A DNA stretch of 64,000 bases from Capitulum mitella (taxonomy: Eukaryota; Arthropoda; Thecostraca; Pollicipedomorpha; Pollicipedidae): positions 25,981,398-26,045,397 of the forward strand of contig CP099841.1 of NCBI GenBank assembly GCA_030062745.1. Direction: 5' to 3'. The notes under the pieces were generated by a model that saw only the letters and a program-made list of their open reading frames with translations, was not told the DNA's origin and did not search any database. Positions 1-11,835 of this stretch are shown piece after piece. The translations under genes were made by a program, and so were the position numbers. The stretch's first letter is position 1, and each line of letters begins with the position of its first letter.

Positions 1-65
1 GCTCAGACCGCCAGGGGGCCCGGCTTGGCCCCCAGGGGGCCATGGCCCCTTTGGCCCCCCCTTGG
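1..65. repeat. GGCCCC/GGGGCC-rich short inverted repeats
   Basis: Repeated GGCCCCC, GGGGGCC and GGCTTGGC words form several small hairpins at the window edge. Whether they belong to a longer repeat cannot be seen. Confidence 0.5.
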
Positions 66-2640
66 CTACGCCTTGAAGTGGAAGCGTTTACAACTAATTA
101 GTAGAAAAATAGCAATCGATTAAAAGATCAGCAATAGGGAGGTTACCAATGAAAAGCAGTCGTAATGCGCACCGCAAAATCGAAAACAACTGGAAGTAAT
201 GCAGCCTCGCTCGATCGCCCCTGGGTGCTCAATCTTCCGACAGGTCCTGCAACGGCCCCAGGTCCATAGCTGGCAGCAGCAGTGCCTCCAACAGGTTCAG
301 GATGCCGTCGCCGACGCAGCTGGCCGGGATCGCTTCGGCGAACACGCCGTCGGCGGAGTCGCCCTAAGTCGCCCTCCCCCGCCGCCGCCTCGACCTCCGC
401 CAGGCCGTCCGGCGAGTCCACGTGCCTGCTGAAGCGGCAGCCGGCCGGCCGGGACAGAACGCCGCGCCGAGACGCCGGTCCCGCGCCGGCCGCCGCACCA
501 GCGAGGTGACATTGGCGTCGGAAAGCGATGAAGGGTGGGCCGGCGCCGGCGGCGGCGGGTCGGTCGGCGTGCTCGCCTTCTTCCTCCGCCGGCTTGCTCG
601 CGTGGTCACGTCACCGTGCTCTCTCGGGCGGAGGCCGGCGTCCCCGCAACTGTCGCAGCTGTCGCCTCTCGCGCCGCCTTCCTTCCACTTCGCCGCCGGC
701 GCTCCGAACTCTTGCACTGAGGCACCGAATCCCGGATGATAAAGGCACCTTTAGAAGGGCGGTCTGGAACACGCTAAGCCGGGTGCAGCTGCGTACGGAA
801 AGCATAGAGTGCTGTATAAACACATGCAGCATAGTCAGACATGCAACCACTCACACAATGGGACAGGGTTCCCACGCTGAAGGCCTGTGATGCAATGATG
901 AAACGGTGAAAACCATCGAGACATCATAATATACGTTGCATGTGCGCACGCGGGTTGTTTGAAGTCATGGAATGACCCAAAACACCTGGCCTCCAGCGCG
1001 CTGTTATGTCGTCGAGATGCTAAATAAGCGCATGGATATAAGCTTCGGTAAGGCATTAACTTCATGTTTTGACTTTTCAAAGTCCCTTGAATATTTGGTG
1101 AAGTGCAGAGGAAATGTCCTGTCTCTGTTCTTTGGTCGAACTCACCCATGACTCCCATGGTTTCAATAATGAGCCCATTTATCACAGTTTCAAAATCAAC
1201 GACAAAAATCCAATCCAGTCGGCGGCACCTTCAACATAATTGTTCGGAAACTACGCTGTTGATCTGCGGCGCAGGATGCAGCAAAATGTAGAGACAGCCA
1301 GGTTTTTAACAATTAGATTTCATGTTTTCTGGAGGACTTGTTTTACAACATAATACGGCTCTCAGTTAAGTTGCAATGGAGCCAAAGTCATTTTCCTCAC
1401 TCAGTTCGTCGGCTATTCTCCTGATAAAGCTAATAATTTACTGTTACATAACACTATAACGTGGGATTATGTTACCAGGCAGTTGCTCTCATCGAGGCAA
1501 TTGATAAGGCCACATAGCGTTATTGGTGTTCTTCTTTATTGATATGCCGCCATTCTTTGCTGGAATGCGGTTATTATGGCTGCATCTGCGATGTTATCGA
1601 ATTCGCTGCTGCTTACCGGAGGCAGCCGCCTCCAGCGCGCACCATGACTGGACGGCTAGACCAATTCTCCGCTCCGTAACACCCACTCACGCCGCCAGAA
1701 AGTGCGAATTCACGCGATCGGCTCGCAAAACCACCGCCAGAACATCGCGGACGCGAGCGATGGGTCGCTTCCTCCGGGCACAGGCAAGCCCAATGTCCCT
1801 GCCCCACGAGAGAGAGGCCCGGCCCGTGCTCAAACGGCCAGCGCCGGGCCGGCGGGTCCATATCGCCCCCTGAAGGCGGGGGGGAGAGACCGGTCCATAA
1901 ACTCCGACTGGCCCTCCGGTCGCCGTCAGGCCGAACCTCTGGCCGCAGACAGCCGGTCGCCCGCCCCGCCGTCCGACTCCGAGCCTCATCGCTGCCGCGG
2001 CGCGTCGTAAACGGCAGGCCTGCGAGCGGGGGGGGGGGGCTACCGGCCCGGACGACCGCCGCTTTATGACCCTTTGTGTCGTGCGGCGATCTCCGATCGC
2101 GCATACGCTCTCCGCTCGAAGATTTGTGTGGGGAACGGCCATCAGTGCGCTTTGTGCAGTATGCATTCATTAAATCATAATTATAGGGATGCGGCCCGTT
2201 AAGAGATTTTCGAGCGCGCTCTACGGTGCACGCCAACTGCAGAGGGGATTGGGCGGCTGCAGAGCAGTGGACGTAAACCACTGGCGGTCACGGAGCCGGG
2301 GAAAGCTGGCTGTGACGGAGCGCAGGGAAGAGTCCGTGACGCCGGGGTAACTCCCACTCGCGCGTGGTACCGCGTTCGGTCTACACTCCGTCGCCAGGCT
2401 GAGCACTGGCGACGGAGTGCTCAGCCAGCCCGGCGACCGTGACTTGCACGCCGACGTCGAAGCCTCGTGAAGCAACGACGTACGAATCGAAGAAAACTGG
2501 GGTGAGACGAAAGAAGATTTTGACGCAGTTAACATGGCGGGCGACCACGGGGGAGTCTGGACCCCCAATATTTAGGGATTTTAACGTTAGACCTATGGCA
2601 ATGACGAAATAATCGGTCTGAAATCCCATGTGGTCCCCGA
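66..2640. other. distal upstream DNA, no gene seen
   Basis: AT-richer DNA contains GC-rich parts at 350-700 and 1600-2050. A CSL site (GTTCCCACG, 868-876) and TTTATGAC (2063-2070) are present. Reading frames here have no recognisable protein features. Confidence 0.6.
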
Positions 2641-2729
2641 ACAATTTTCGGAAATCTCAAGCTAAAGCGATTATATTCACTCAACAATATAGACCTAATG
2701 CTAAGACTCTTGAACGATGAGGGTCGTCG

Positions 2730-2744
2730 CCCCCCCCCCCCCCC
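2730..2744 (+). repeat. poly-C tract of 15
   Basis: Fifteen consecutive C residues lie at the left edge of the GC-rich island that starts near 2780. Confidence 0.95.
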
Positions 2745-3970
2745 AGTTCCTTCATGGGTAAGGGCTGGCTGGAATGATCGAAAACAACAGGACGCGGCGC
2801 CTGAGACCCGGGGAAGGAGGGGACCGCTGCCGGGCAGGGCGGCCTTCCAACCTCCTCAGCCGGACCTGCGATCACCGGCGGTGGCGGTGGCGGCGGCGGC
2901 GGCGGCGCGGGGGGCCGCCGGCCGGACGCCGCCGGCCCAGCCGCCCCGCCGTCGGACGTGTCGCGGTCGGACGCACGCACGGGGCGCGCCGGGCCCGCTC
3001 TCGTGACCGCGCCACATCAGCCGCCATTTGAACGTGCCGCCGCGGCGGCCGGCAAAAAGCGTCGAGCCGGCGGCGGCGGCCGAGATCGCCGCCGCCGCCG
3101 CCGCGCGCCTTTTTGTCACGTGGTAATTTGGCGGGGCTTCCGGCGGCCGGCGGCGGCGCGGCCCGGGGCGCGCCCGCGGGCCGCGCCGCCGCCCGCCCGG
3201 CCCGTGGGACAGCAGCCTCGCGGCAATTATCACGTCAGCGGACAGGTAATCGCCCCCAGTGTCGGCCCGGTCTGACGAGACGGCCGACAGGTGATTTAAA
3301 TTGTGCGAGGACGCCGCGGGGTCAGGGTCAGGTTGCGGGATCGCCGAGGAAAGGCTGCTGAACTCCGCCTGGCCGACACCCCAGCCGATCTCCGCGTTCG
3401 AGCCGCTCTTTTGTCGTGCTCCGCTCAGGTTTCAGACGCGACCTCGGCGCAGAAGCGTCTCCGCGATCGCGTGCCGGAGCCAGATGACTGCCTGCGCGTC
3501 ATTATGTCCACCCCGCCCGACGCGACCCCGCAGTCTGCCAATCAATCAGTCTCGCACGCTCGAATCTGCGGCCGCGGCCATCGGCGGCTCGCGTGCATGA
3601 TGAATTGATCAGGCCATGGCCAGTTAGGGCCGTCGTTCCGGCGGCCAACGAGCGGCCGCCGCCAAACCGGCGGCGGTCACGCGCGCGCGGCCCGCGGCCG
3701 GCCGGGTTTCTACGCTGACCCCCGACCGGCCTGACCTCGGCGCGTCGTTAATCGTCGCCGGCGCGCCGCGGCCGCCGCGGTTTCTCCGGCGCCGGGCGCG
3801 CGCGCCGGCAGCCGCCCGCTGCCGCCTGTGTGTGCAAACGATGACGGCGTCCCGCCGCGAGCGCAAATTGGCCGTCGGCGCGGCTGCTGCGCGGTGGAGG
3901 AGCCCGCGCCGGAGACGCACACCGGAGCGCCGGCTCCGCGCACCTCCTGCTCCGCTCCAGACGAGGCAGA
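2745..3970. promoter_or_regulatory. GC-rich island pair, candidate regulatory
   Basis: Two CpG-rich blocks (2780-3330 and 3600-3960) contain AT-rich insets: TCACGTGGTAATTTGG near 3116, GCAATTATCACGTCAG near 3223, GTGATTTAAATTG near 3291 and GTCGTTAATCG near 3745. No coding potential was recognised. Confidence 0.35.
3319..3330 (+). promoter_or_regulatory. GGGTCA direct repeat without spacer (DR0)
   Basis: Two GGGTCA hexamers abut directly at the edge of the GC-rich island at 2780-3330. Low-information evidence, noted because similar sites recur in the locus. Confidence 0.25.
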
Positions 3971-4040
3971 CGGGCGACTCACCTCTGAACGCTGCCCGTG
4001 ACGGTGGGCAGATCGCTGCAGTGTGCTGCCAATGACTGGT

Positions 4041-6480
4041 CTTTTTACCACGTGACGTGTTGCTGAGGGCGTTTCGCAGGAGGAAAGTTTTTGTTTCTTC
4101 GCTTTGTGTATTCGAAACCCCTCAAAGCAAAGGGTGGCACTCAAGGGCGGCAATTCGCCAAAATTCCTGGCATATATACCTAACATAGTTTGCAGATAGA
4201 TATGCCTCACAAATATTCAATATCAGCCTGTTGATGCGAATTTCAAGTGCCATTATAGCGGTTATAAAAGTACGTAGAGCGATGGAATACCTCGGATTAC
4301 GTTGTAAAAGCATGGTGTTATGAATTTGGTCATAACCGCAAAGTGTGTTTAAATGAACCGTTACTCTCTGGACATGTTTCCATAGGCGCATATTCCATAT
4401 TCCATATACCATTCCATATTCCATAGGCAAGGCCATACTTGTTTTCGTACAGCAGCATAATGACTGAGTCTGTTTGTTGTACAGGGAGGTATTCTGCGCC
4501 GATTTAATGTTATTTAACCTGACCTCTTCCTACCCCAATATCCTGTCTGCCAGTTTTTCCTGTCTGCCACCATCATCTACTTGTTCCGAACATGGAACAA
4601 ATGGACGATTTCTCATGAATGTTTAATATTAGCAGCTAAACGGAATGGATCAAGCATGTAAATGCTACCATTGTCTGCTTTGACCAGCTTCACAAAATTC
4701 TTTACGGGGCATGTGTTTTGGCTGATTTAACGCCGTACCAAAATAAAATAAATAATTCATGCAAAACGCTGAAACATTCACACCTTCTTTCCATCCAACG
4801 GAAGGGTGCAAGGATGACGCGGACTCGTCAGCAGTCTTCCCACACTCGCCGATCAGTCGACTCCCCGAGGACAACGGTCAGACAGAAGTGGTCACTCTCT
4901 CTCTCCCTCCATCTCGCTCTTCCCCTCTCTCCCTTTCCGCCGCCATTTCCGGAGCGTGAGCGCCCATTCCTCAGATCGCGGCCGGAGACAAACGGTGGCG
5001 CCACGTCGCCCAACACGGCGCGCCGTGCTGCGCCGCGTCCTCCGCGCGCTTTATGACGGCCACCGGGCACAGGCGAGCGGGCGGCAGCCCCGGGCCGGAC
5101 GCCACAGTTCGCGTGCCCGGACAGCGGAGGCCATGGCTGCCGCGGGAGGCGGGAACGGCTGCTGCGCCACTGATAAACCGGACTTGGCGACTCGGACCGG
5201 GACGGCGAGACAAACGTGGCAATGTCTCATAACTCCACTGGATCCGTCCACCGTGAACCGTTTACCAACACACAAACAGCTCTGAGCCGAATCGTCCGCA
5301 TTTATAAACATATCCGAATGAGTGATTTGGAGGATGAAGTTATTTGGAAGACTGGACCAACTAGGTTCATGTAGAGTGACTGCTGTAGCCGGGATAACGT
5401 TGTAGTCAGGTTGACTGGGCATCTCGGAATGGCCAGTCACAGCTGGACTGAGTGGGCATGTCTAAAGCTACGAATAAAGGCCGGAGCAAGCACCGTACAA
5501 TGTTGATACGAACATAATTTTGTGGGAAGAGACATCGAAACGTTCCTTAAAAATGCCCTCCAATGTAATGCAATCCCAAGAGAAAGATCGAGAAAAAGTC
5601 GGCGAATACTTGTTATATCATTTCATTGATGCCCTGCATGTATGCAACGGTAACCTGGTGGCAATTGTTGACACATTATGAATCTGTAGTGTAAAACGCC
5701 GAAAAGGGTACAAGGAGTTCTTCGCGGATCCAGAGTAGAGGGAAACGCAGATTTTGTGGTGCTTCTCTTCACCCCAGTGCCTCTCATCCCTTCATAATAC
5801 TACATTCTGTGGAATTCCGCGGCACATGCCTGTCTCTCAGTGGCGAAACCCATGCGGATAGATCCTGCCAACGATTATGAAAGGGACCGAACCGTTTTCA
5901 GCGTCTCAAAACGTGTTGAATGTAGACCATGAGTTTTTTCAAATAACGCTCGCAATGCACCAAGCACGTAACACTTGTAAATGCTTGCCAAACTTTGGAT
6001 ATGATAAAAAAAGATCCTGGCCACTTTCTCTCAATTCTTGGCTCTTCCATAATCAAACCAGTTTCTTTTTGGAACGGCTTCGCTCATTTTCGGAACCATA
6101 TTCTTGTTCCTCATCCTACGTGGATCTACTGGTGATACAGCTGGCCGCAGAAGTCAGCGAGACCGTCAGCGAACGGCTCATGTCGGTCAGACCGCAGAGG
6201 TGAGACCTCTCAGAAGGGTGCCGTGCACCGCCTGTGAACCAGAAGGCTCGAGATGCCGCCCGAGGGCAGTGTGGTGTTTCGATAAATATTCGGGCCGCGG
6301 CCGGCCTCGGCCGTACAGGGCCGCCGATTTACAGGCTGTCGGCGCGCCGGCACGTGACGCCAGTGCGGCCGGCGCCGACACACGGCCAGCCCACCCGTGC
6401 GTCTTGCGTCATGCAGCGCCTCTGCTCGCTCGCACGCGGAGAGGAGCCGATGAAAGCTCGAACATGGACTCTCAGGGTGG
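4041..6480. other. mixed AT-rich DNA with small GC islands, no gene seen
   Basis: AT-rich DNA is interrupted by GC-rich blocks at 4960-5170 (with GCTTTATGACGG at 5050) and 6240-6480 (with GATAAATATTCGG). Positions 5290-6230 hold nothing recognised. Confidence 0.55.
4386..4428. repeat. ATTCCAT short repeats
   Basis: ATTCCATA and ATTCCAT words repeat about five times in 43 bp. No larger unit is apparent. Confidence 0.7.
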
Positions 6481-6507
6481 CGGCGGCGCGGACGCCTTCA
6501 GGTAGAG

Positions 6508-6838
6508 ACGCCGCCGCGTGGGTTCTCGGAGCTTCACAGACGCCGCTGCGTAGCTTCTCGAAACTTTGCACACGCCGCCATGGAGTCTTCCCTGGTTCAG
6601 AGACTATCATGGGGCTCCTTACGGACGATACTGCGTTAACACGGCCGCTGTGTGGCTCTTCAAGTCTACACTGTGTGACTCTTTACAGTGCCGCCGAATG
6701 ACTCTTCACGGCGGCGCCACGGGACTCTTCACAGCGCCGCCGAGCGACTCTTCACGGCGCCGCTGTGTGGCTCTTCACAGCGCCCCTGCGTAGCTCGCCA
6801 CAGCGCCGCTGTGTGAATCTTCACAACGCCGCTGCGGT
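6508..6838. repeat. 23-bp minisatellite
   Basis: Units of the form CTCTTCACAGCGCCGCTGTG plus three bases repeat with a 23-bp period. The copies at 6660-6838 are best preserved and those towards 6508 more degenerate. No coding function is seen. Confidence 0.85.
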
Positions 6839-6849
6839 GGCGGAATGAC

Positions 6850-8410
6850 ACCTGGCCGCGTTCCGTGGAAGTCAGTGCCGACCTGGCGCCGTACCGCCCC
6901 GGTTTACGGCCCCTGGCCGGGCGAGCGCGGCCCGTGCGGAGCCGCGGCCCGCCGCACGCCGGCCACGCAGGAAGAGCCGCTGCAAAACGTGGGAACAGCG
7001 CCGCACTAACGGGGACCGCCATAGAGGTCATGTGGTCCCGGCGACTTCATGCGGGAGCGAACGGCGAAGTTAAATGAGCATGGAATTTTCTCGCGTGGAA
7101 ACCAGGGTGCAGGCATGCACTTATATGCGATATTAGCCCCCTTCAGTCCGTGAAGTTCTGCGATGAATGTAAGAACTTAACGAAAGTACTGATAATGGTA
7201 AGAAATCGAAAGGCATTGTATTGGAAAGCAATTTTGTAGGCTGGCAAGGTAACAATCTGTCAAAAATTGAAGCGACAACGATCGACTTTTCAATCTCCCC
7301 CAAGCCAGGTCGCACAAGTGATACTGCGATTTTAGAGTACCTGATGGTTTTCTGCAGGTCTGTACTCTCCAACTCCAAGACTATGAATATGTCTGTATTA
7401 TGGGAGGCTTCAGGAGATAACCATAATGACAACTGCTACTGTTATTATGTAAAAAAGGACTGTTTTTTTTTACCTGCAGCTCTTTGCAAACAAATGTTAA
7501 ATTCATTTTGCATGCCATTCGTTCAGCATTTGTTAAATAATTATCTTTTTTCGCTAGATTTTAACCAAAGAATTTGCTATTCTTTCTTTTAAACCAGTAT
7601 TGATAACCTGTAGCTTATCGCGGCAAAGGGCGATTGATGACAAAGTTAACTGGAAAACAGCTAGTGAACGTTTCACATCTTTTCATGAAAGTAAGCCATA
7701 AACAGTAGAAGCTACTGATCATATACCTGATAAATAGGACACAAGCGTATACCAAAAACAAAGTCCCTCCCAAGAGCCACCATAAAAACCGCAAAACCGT
7801 GAAGCTTCGTTTATTTTTTGTCAGGTGTGTGATCGTATGTAGAAGGAAAAGGAAAATGAGTATCCGTGAAAATTAGAGCACGAAACGCGTACACGGAGTC
7901 ATGAGCTCAGGCCTCAGGAATTTGGTTACCAATTAAATTCTCGTAAGTGTCAGTGGTTCCATGTATATTGCCCAATTACAGTAACAAAGCGGAAACATGG
8001 GTAAGCGCCGCATAGCTATGACTAACGGTTGAATGCTGCAACTGTTATGACTAACAGTTGAATGCTTCAACTGCTATGATAACAGTTGAATGCCGTAGGA
8101 ACGTCACATGCAGGTTACATATCTCGCACAACGTTCATGGAGACGCTTCTTATGGTTCTATACGTTGTTCTTGGGTTTTTCCAAAAGGGGTTTTACCGAA
8201 TCAGTACACTGCATGGAACTTGCGCAAAATAAATTTGGTTTAAAACGGAAACTTAAATGCACCAAGCAATGAAATAAAAGGACTGGATTGCAGCATTTGG
8301 GTGTCTGTCCTGGATTGTTGCTTCCAGTCATACGTAAAGCCGCAAATCCTGTCCCGGCTAAAATAATTCACTTATTTTCGTAGCAATCCAGTTTGCTTTC
8401 AAATGCAATA
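6850..8410. other. small GC island then AT-rich DNA, no gene seen
   Basis: The GC-rich part (6880-7030) contains a CSL site, CGTGGGAAC, at 6988-6996. From 7080 to 8410 the DNA is AT-richer with only the short tandem repeat at 8014-8096. Confidence 0.55.
8014..8096. repeat. 28-30-bp tandem repeat, about three copies
   Basis: Units containing CTATGACTAACAGTTGAATG and CTTCAACTG-like segments repeat nearly three times in AT-richer DNA. Confidence 0.75.
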
Positions 8411-8419
8411 AGTATCTAA

Positions 8420-9830
8420 ACACGTTATCCGCCAGGCCGTCAGTCTTCAAGACACCCCGGCTGCCCCGGCCGTGGCCACGCTGACCCCGCAGCAGCCCCT
8501 GACCCGACGGGTCAAGATCGACACCGACCCTGTGGGCCAAGGTCGACGCCGGCCGGTCGCCCGTCGGGCGTCGTCTGCGGCGGTCCTGTGGAAGGTGCAA
8601 GGCCCGTTCGGACGCCGGTCAGCCGCGAGCGACGTGACTCATGGGTCCTGCACGGCAGGAGCCGGTCGTCAGCAGCTGGCGCCGCTGTGGTCATGGGGCC
8701 AGTGCAGAGTCGACTGGCAAAAGCAAAAGCAAACATCCAGAAGCTGGCCTAAAGCAACCGCTCTTCTGACGCCGGCAAACTTCCGTCACGATCTTCCACG
8801 TAATGGCGCCTGGCTCACCTGATGAAAAAGGGGTGCCGATGGGAGAGGGGGTTGTGCAACGGCGCCTCGTCGCCTTCCCTCGGCTCTCCCGGCTCCCGCG
8901 GCGGCTCGCGGCGCGGCTGATGACCCGAGCGGGATGGCGCGCCACTTGCGAAACGGACGCCGCCGGCGAGACCGACGCCGGCGGAACCGTCCCACCTCCA
9001 TCTTCCGCCGGCGCGCCGGCGCTGATTTATGCGCGGCGTCGACTCTCAGGAGCCATGACTTTTGTTGGGAAAGCCGGCCGGAGCCGGCGGAAAGCGGCGG
9101 TCGCCGCGGCGCCCCGCGCCGCGCGGCTAATTCGACGATAATCGCCGGGCGGCGGCCGGCGGCGCACTCCCGGCGTTACGCGGCGCGCCGCAGTTCGTCA
9201 CCCGATCCCGGCGACACACGCGTGCGGCGCCGACGGGCGATTGCGGCTGCGGCCGAGCCAGCGCTGCACCTGTCAGCCTTGCCGTTCGTGCCTCGTCCCT
9301 TACCAAACAGCCAAGACGGATGGTCCGGCTGACTGCTAATTCCGGGACGCCGGCACCAGGAAGCTTCGCTCAGGGAGTGCCACGACCACTAATACGCCAG
9401 GCGATTTATGACGCGGCTATGACTTATTACACAAGGCGGTATCCAATTTTGAGCGGAATAAACTATGCATCAAAGTTGGCTGCAGTGTGGTCAATTTGTT
9501 ACAGGCATTGCGTATGCAGGGCCTTTCGCCGGCTATAAACCGTCATGGGGCTGTGCGGCGGCCGCTCTATTGTCCATACGGCTTATTTATCGCCGGTTCG
9601 ACTCCGCGCTGAATGCAGAGCCGGCCGCCGCCGCCGTTCTCCCGGTACGATATGGGTCGGTCGCCGGCGCCGCTCGGCCGGCTGGAGGCTCTGGAGAGCG
9701 CTTCGAGCCGGCGCCAGCGCCTCGGACGGTGAGTGTCGGAGCCTCGGGAGAGGCTTGCCGGCCCTCAGGCGGGTTTCGGGACAGGTGCAGAGAAGCTTGG
9801 ATATCGTTATATCGGTGTGATCCTTTGTCG
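8420..9830. promoter_or_regulatory. GC-rich island, candidate regulatory
   Basis: The island includes the half-site cluster at 8482-8514, GATTTATGCGC near 9023, GGCTAATTCGACGATAATCG near 9125 and ACTAATACGCC near 9389 next to TTTATGAC (9405-9412). These AT-rich cores in CpG-rich DNA suggest an enhancer-like function; none is demonstrated. Confidence 0.35.
8482..8514. promoter_or_regulatory. TGACCC / GGGTCA divergent pair with extra half-site
   Basis: TGACCCGACGGGTCA (8500-8514) is a 15-bp palindrome made of two divergent half-sites spaced by three bases. A further TGACCC lies at 8482-8487. The group sits in a GC-rich island. Confidence 0.35.
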
Positions 9831-9970
9831 TAACAGCGTCTGATGACTGACATCAAACAAAGGCTTTTCAGTAATGAATTGCATCAATTTGTCTTCTTTG
9901 TTCGTGTACTGAATGTTAGGCAATCAGAGCCCAGCATTTTCAGACGACTTTGCCCCAGGCTGCCGTCGTT

Positions 9971-10235
9971 CAGCAGAGTCCAACAGACGCCGGACAGAGT
10001 CCATCAGCATCCAGCGGCATCCAACGGCATTCAGTGGCGTCTAGCAGGCCTCAGCAAATCTCTGCAGAATCCCGCAGAGTCCAGCCAGTCCAACATTTTC
10101 ATGGAGCCCGGTAGAGAGCTAAAAAATCCTGCGGAGTCAATGCAGAGTCCGGCAGAACCGAGGGGAACCTGGCGGTATCCATTAGAGTCCGACGGAGTCC
10201 AGCGGAGTCCACCGGAGTCCAGCAGCGCCCGGCGA
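9971..10235. repeat. degenerate ~10-bp tandem repeat (CGGAGTCCAG-like)
   Basis: Words such as GAGTCCAGCG, GGCATCCAAC and GCAGAGTCCA recur at about 10-bp spacing, best preserved at 10185-10225 where CGGAGTCCAG-type units are consecutive. A non-repetitive interruption lies at about 10095-10130. Confidence 0.65.
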
Positions 10236-10239
10236 GGTC

Positions 10240-10618
10240 AGGACGAGCCGGACCTCTCGCAGCGTCCCGGCGCCCCACCACGCGCAGCGCGGCCGCGTCT
10301 CGCAAGTCACCACCGTCACCGGGCGGCCTTACGGCGGCGCCGCGCTGACGGGTGGACCGGCGCCGGCCAGCGCCGGCCGCCTCCGGACCGGCGGCACCCT
10401 GCAGCCGCCCCTGCAGGCGCAACGGCGGGGTGCTGAGGGGACGGCAGGCGCGGCGGGCCGGAGGACGCGCCTCCGACATAGGTGCGCCCCTCCGTCGTTG
10501 TCGCGGTGTCGCGCAGTGTCGAGGAGGCGGTGAGGTTGTAGATATTGCTATATGGTTTGGATGCAGGCTGGGCCGAGGTATATGTAACGTGAGGATTGAT
10601 CAACTGACACAAAAGGGG
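10240..10618. other. GC-rich block between the tandem repeat and the transposon
   Basis: High-GC sequence with no recognised motif cluster or gene ends directly at the TTAA of the piggyBac-like element. Confidence 0.5.
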
Positions 10619-11835
10619 TTAACCCTATTCCCGGAGGGCTAGACGGTATGGTCGATTCCCGGCAGGGGGGGCGGATTCGGCCCCCCCCTGAGATCTCGAG
10701 AACTACTAGTCCGATTTTATCGCAACAAACGGAAATCGATTTGCCGTCACGTGAACTACATTTTTATAAAAAAAAATTTTCAAAATTTTGAAATTTGCGG
10801 ATACAGGGGGGCAAAAATGTTAAAATGGGTGGGTACTTTTGGACTTCTTATAACTCCGTTGTTTATGGACCGATTTCAATGAAACTGGCATGAATCGAGA
10901 GATTTTGGATACGGCTTTTACCATGGGTCCCCAAATCTGAATTTTTTTGAAAATTCATGGGCGTTCACAGGGTTTCAAAAATAGGAGGATTAGTTTTCTA
11001 ACAATTGAATGAACAAAAAAGTCAAAAACACTTTTTTTGCTTCTGCTAGTCATGCCATGCTAAAGAAGTAAAAATCGCATTACAATGTTTGTATAATGTT
11101 AGCATAGGCGGTGTCAGGGACATGAAAAAGGGGAACTGTCATGGTCACACGTTCTTCAGATCAACCTGTGACCTTTGGCCTTAAATGACCTCCAGTGGCC
11201 TTGGAGTCACTTGGAATGATCTCATGTGCATTTGATATTATCTGTAAACGTTTTCAATCATTTGAATTCACTCTATTCCAAAAAATTCATTTTATGGCTA
11301 TTGCGATATAAAGTACGCGCACTGACATTTTAGGTCATAGCTCCGTGACCCGACCTGATATCAAGCTGAAGCTTCGTACACAAGTAGAGGGCACCCTTCT
11401 ACGTCACATATATTCTGGGTTTGCTATTTGAAAAGATGGCGCCGAAATTATTGCAAAAAAAACAAATTTTGAATTTTGACCTTGACCTGACCTTGTAGAA
11501 GTGACCTCAGATAAACGAAATTTTGTGTGCTCATTGCCCAATTATTTAGCTATACATCCATATAAAGTTTTAAGTTGTATCTTAAAAACTCTGTTTTTGG
11601 CAGACATTTTTCTTTTGCCCTCAACATGGCCAAAAATGGCCTGAGGTGCCTCCCAAAAACGTTGCCTGGCTCCGCTCCTAAGCAAAGAAGAATTGTGAAA
11701 TTTTGTCACAGCGCGTGGAAAGAATAACTAGGAAAAGTGACCAAGTTTCGTGAAGCTGCGTTAAAAAGCCTGGAATTGGCAAGCAAAAAACCCGAGGGGG
11801 GCGGATTCAGCTCCCCCTGCCTGGAGTAGGGTTAA
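10619..11835. mobile_element. non-autonomous piggyBac-like DNA transposon (MITE)
   Basis: A 1209-bp segment (10623-11831) is flanked by TTAA on both sides (10619-10622 and 11832-11835), the target duplication of the piggyBac superfamily. The ends form an imperfect inverted repeat: CCCTATTCCCGG on the left and CCCTACTCCAGG read inward from the right. A longer subterminal inverted repeat rich in G and C runs begins GGCAGGGGG on both sides (10661-10692 and its complement near 11796-11825). The interior is AT-rich with no transposase reading frame, so any movement would need an enzyme supplied from elsewhere. It also carries many TGACCT-type half-sites. No second copy was seen in the window. Confidence 0.8.
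11169..11507. promoter_or_regulatory. nuclear-receptor half-site cluster inside the piggyBac-like element
   Basis: The stretch contains TGACCTTTGGCCT (11169-11181, a DR1-like arrangement), TGACCT at 11186-11191, TGACCC at 11346-11351, TGACCTTGACCT with an overlapping third TGACCT (11477-11493), and TGACCT at 11502-11507. On the reverse strand the last group reads AAGGTCAGGTCAAGGTCA, which includes the extended monomer site TCAAGGTCA. Receptor binding is inferred from the motifs only. Confidence 0.4.
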
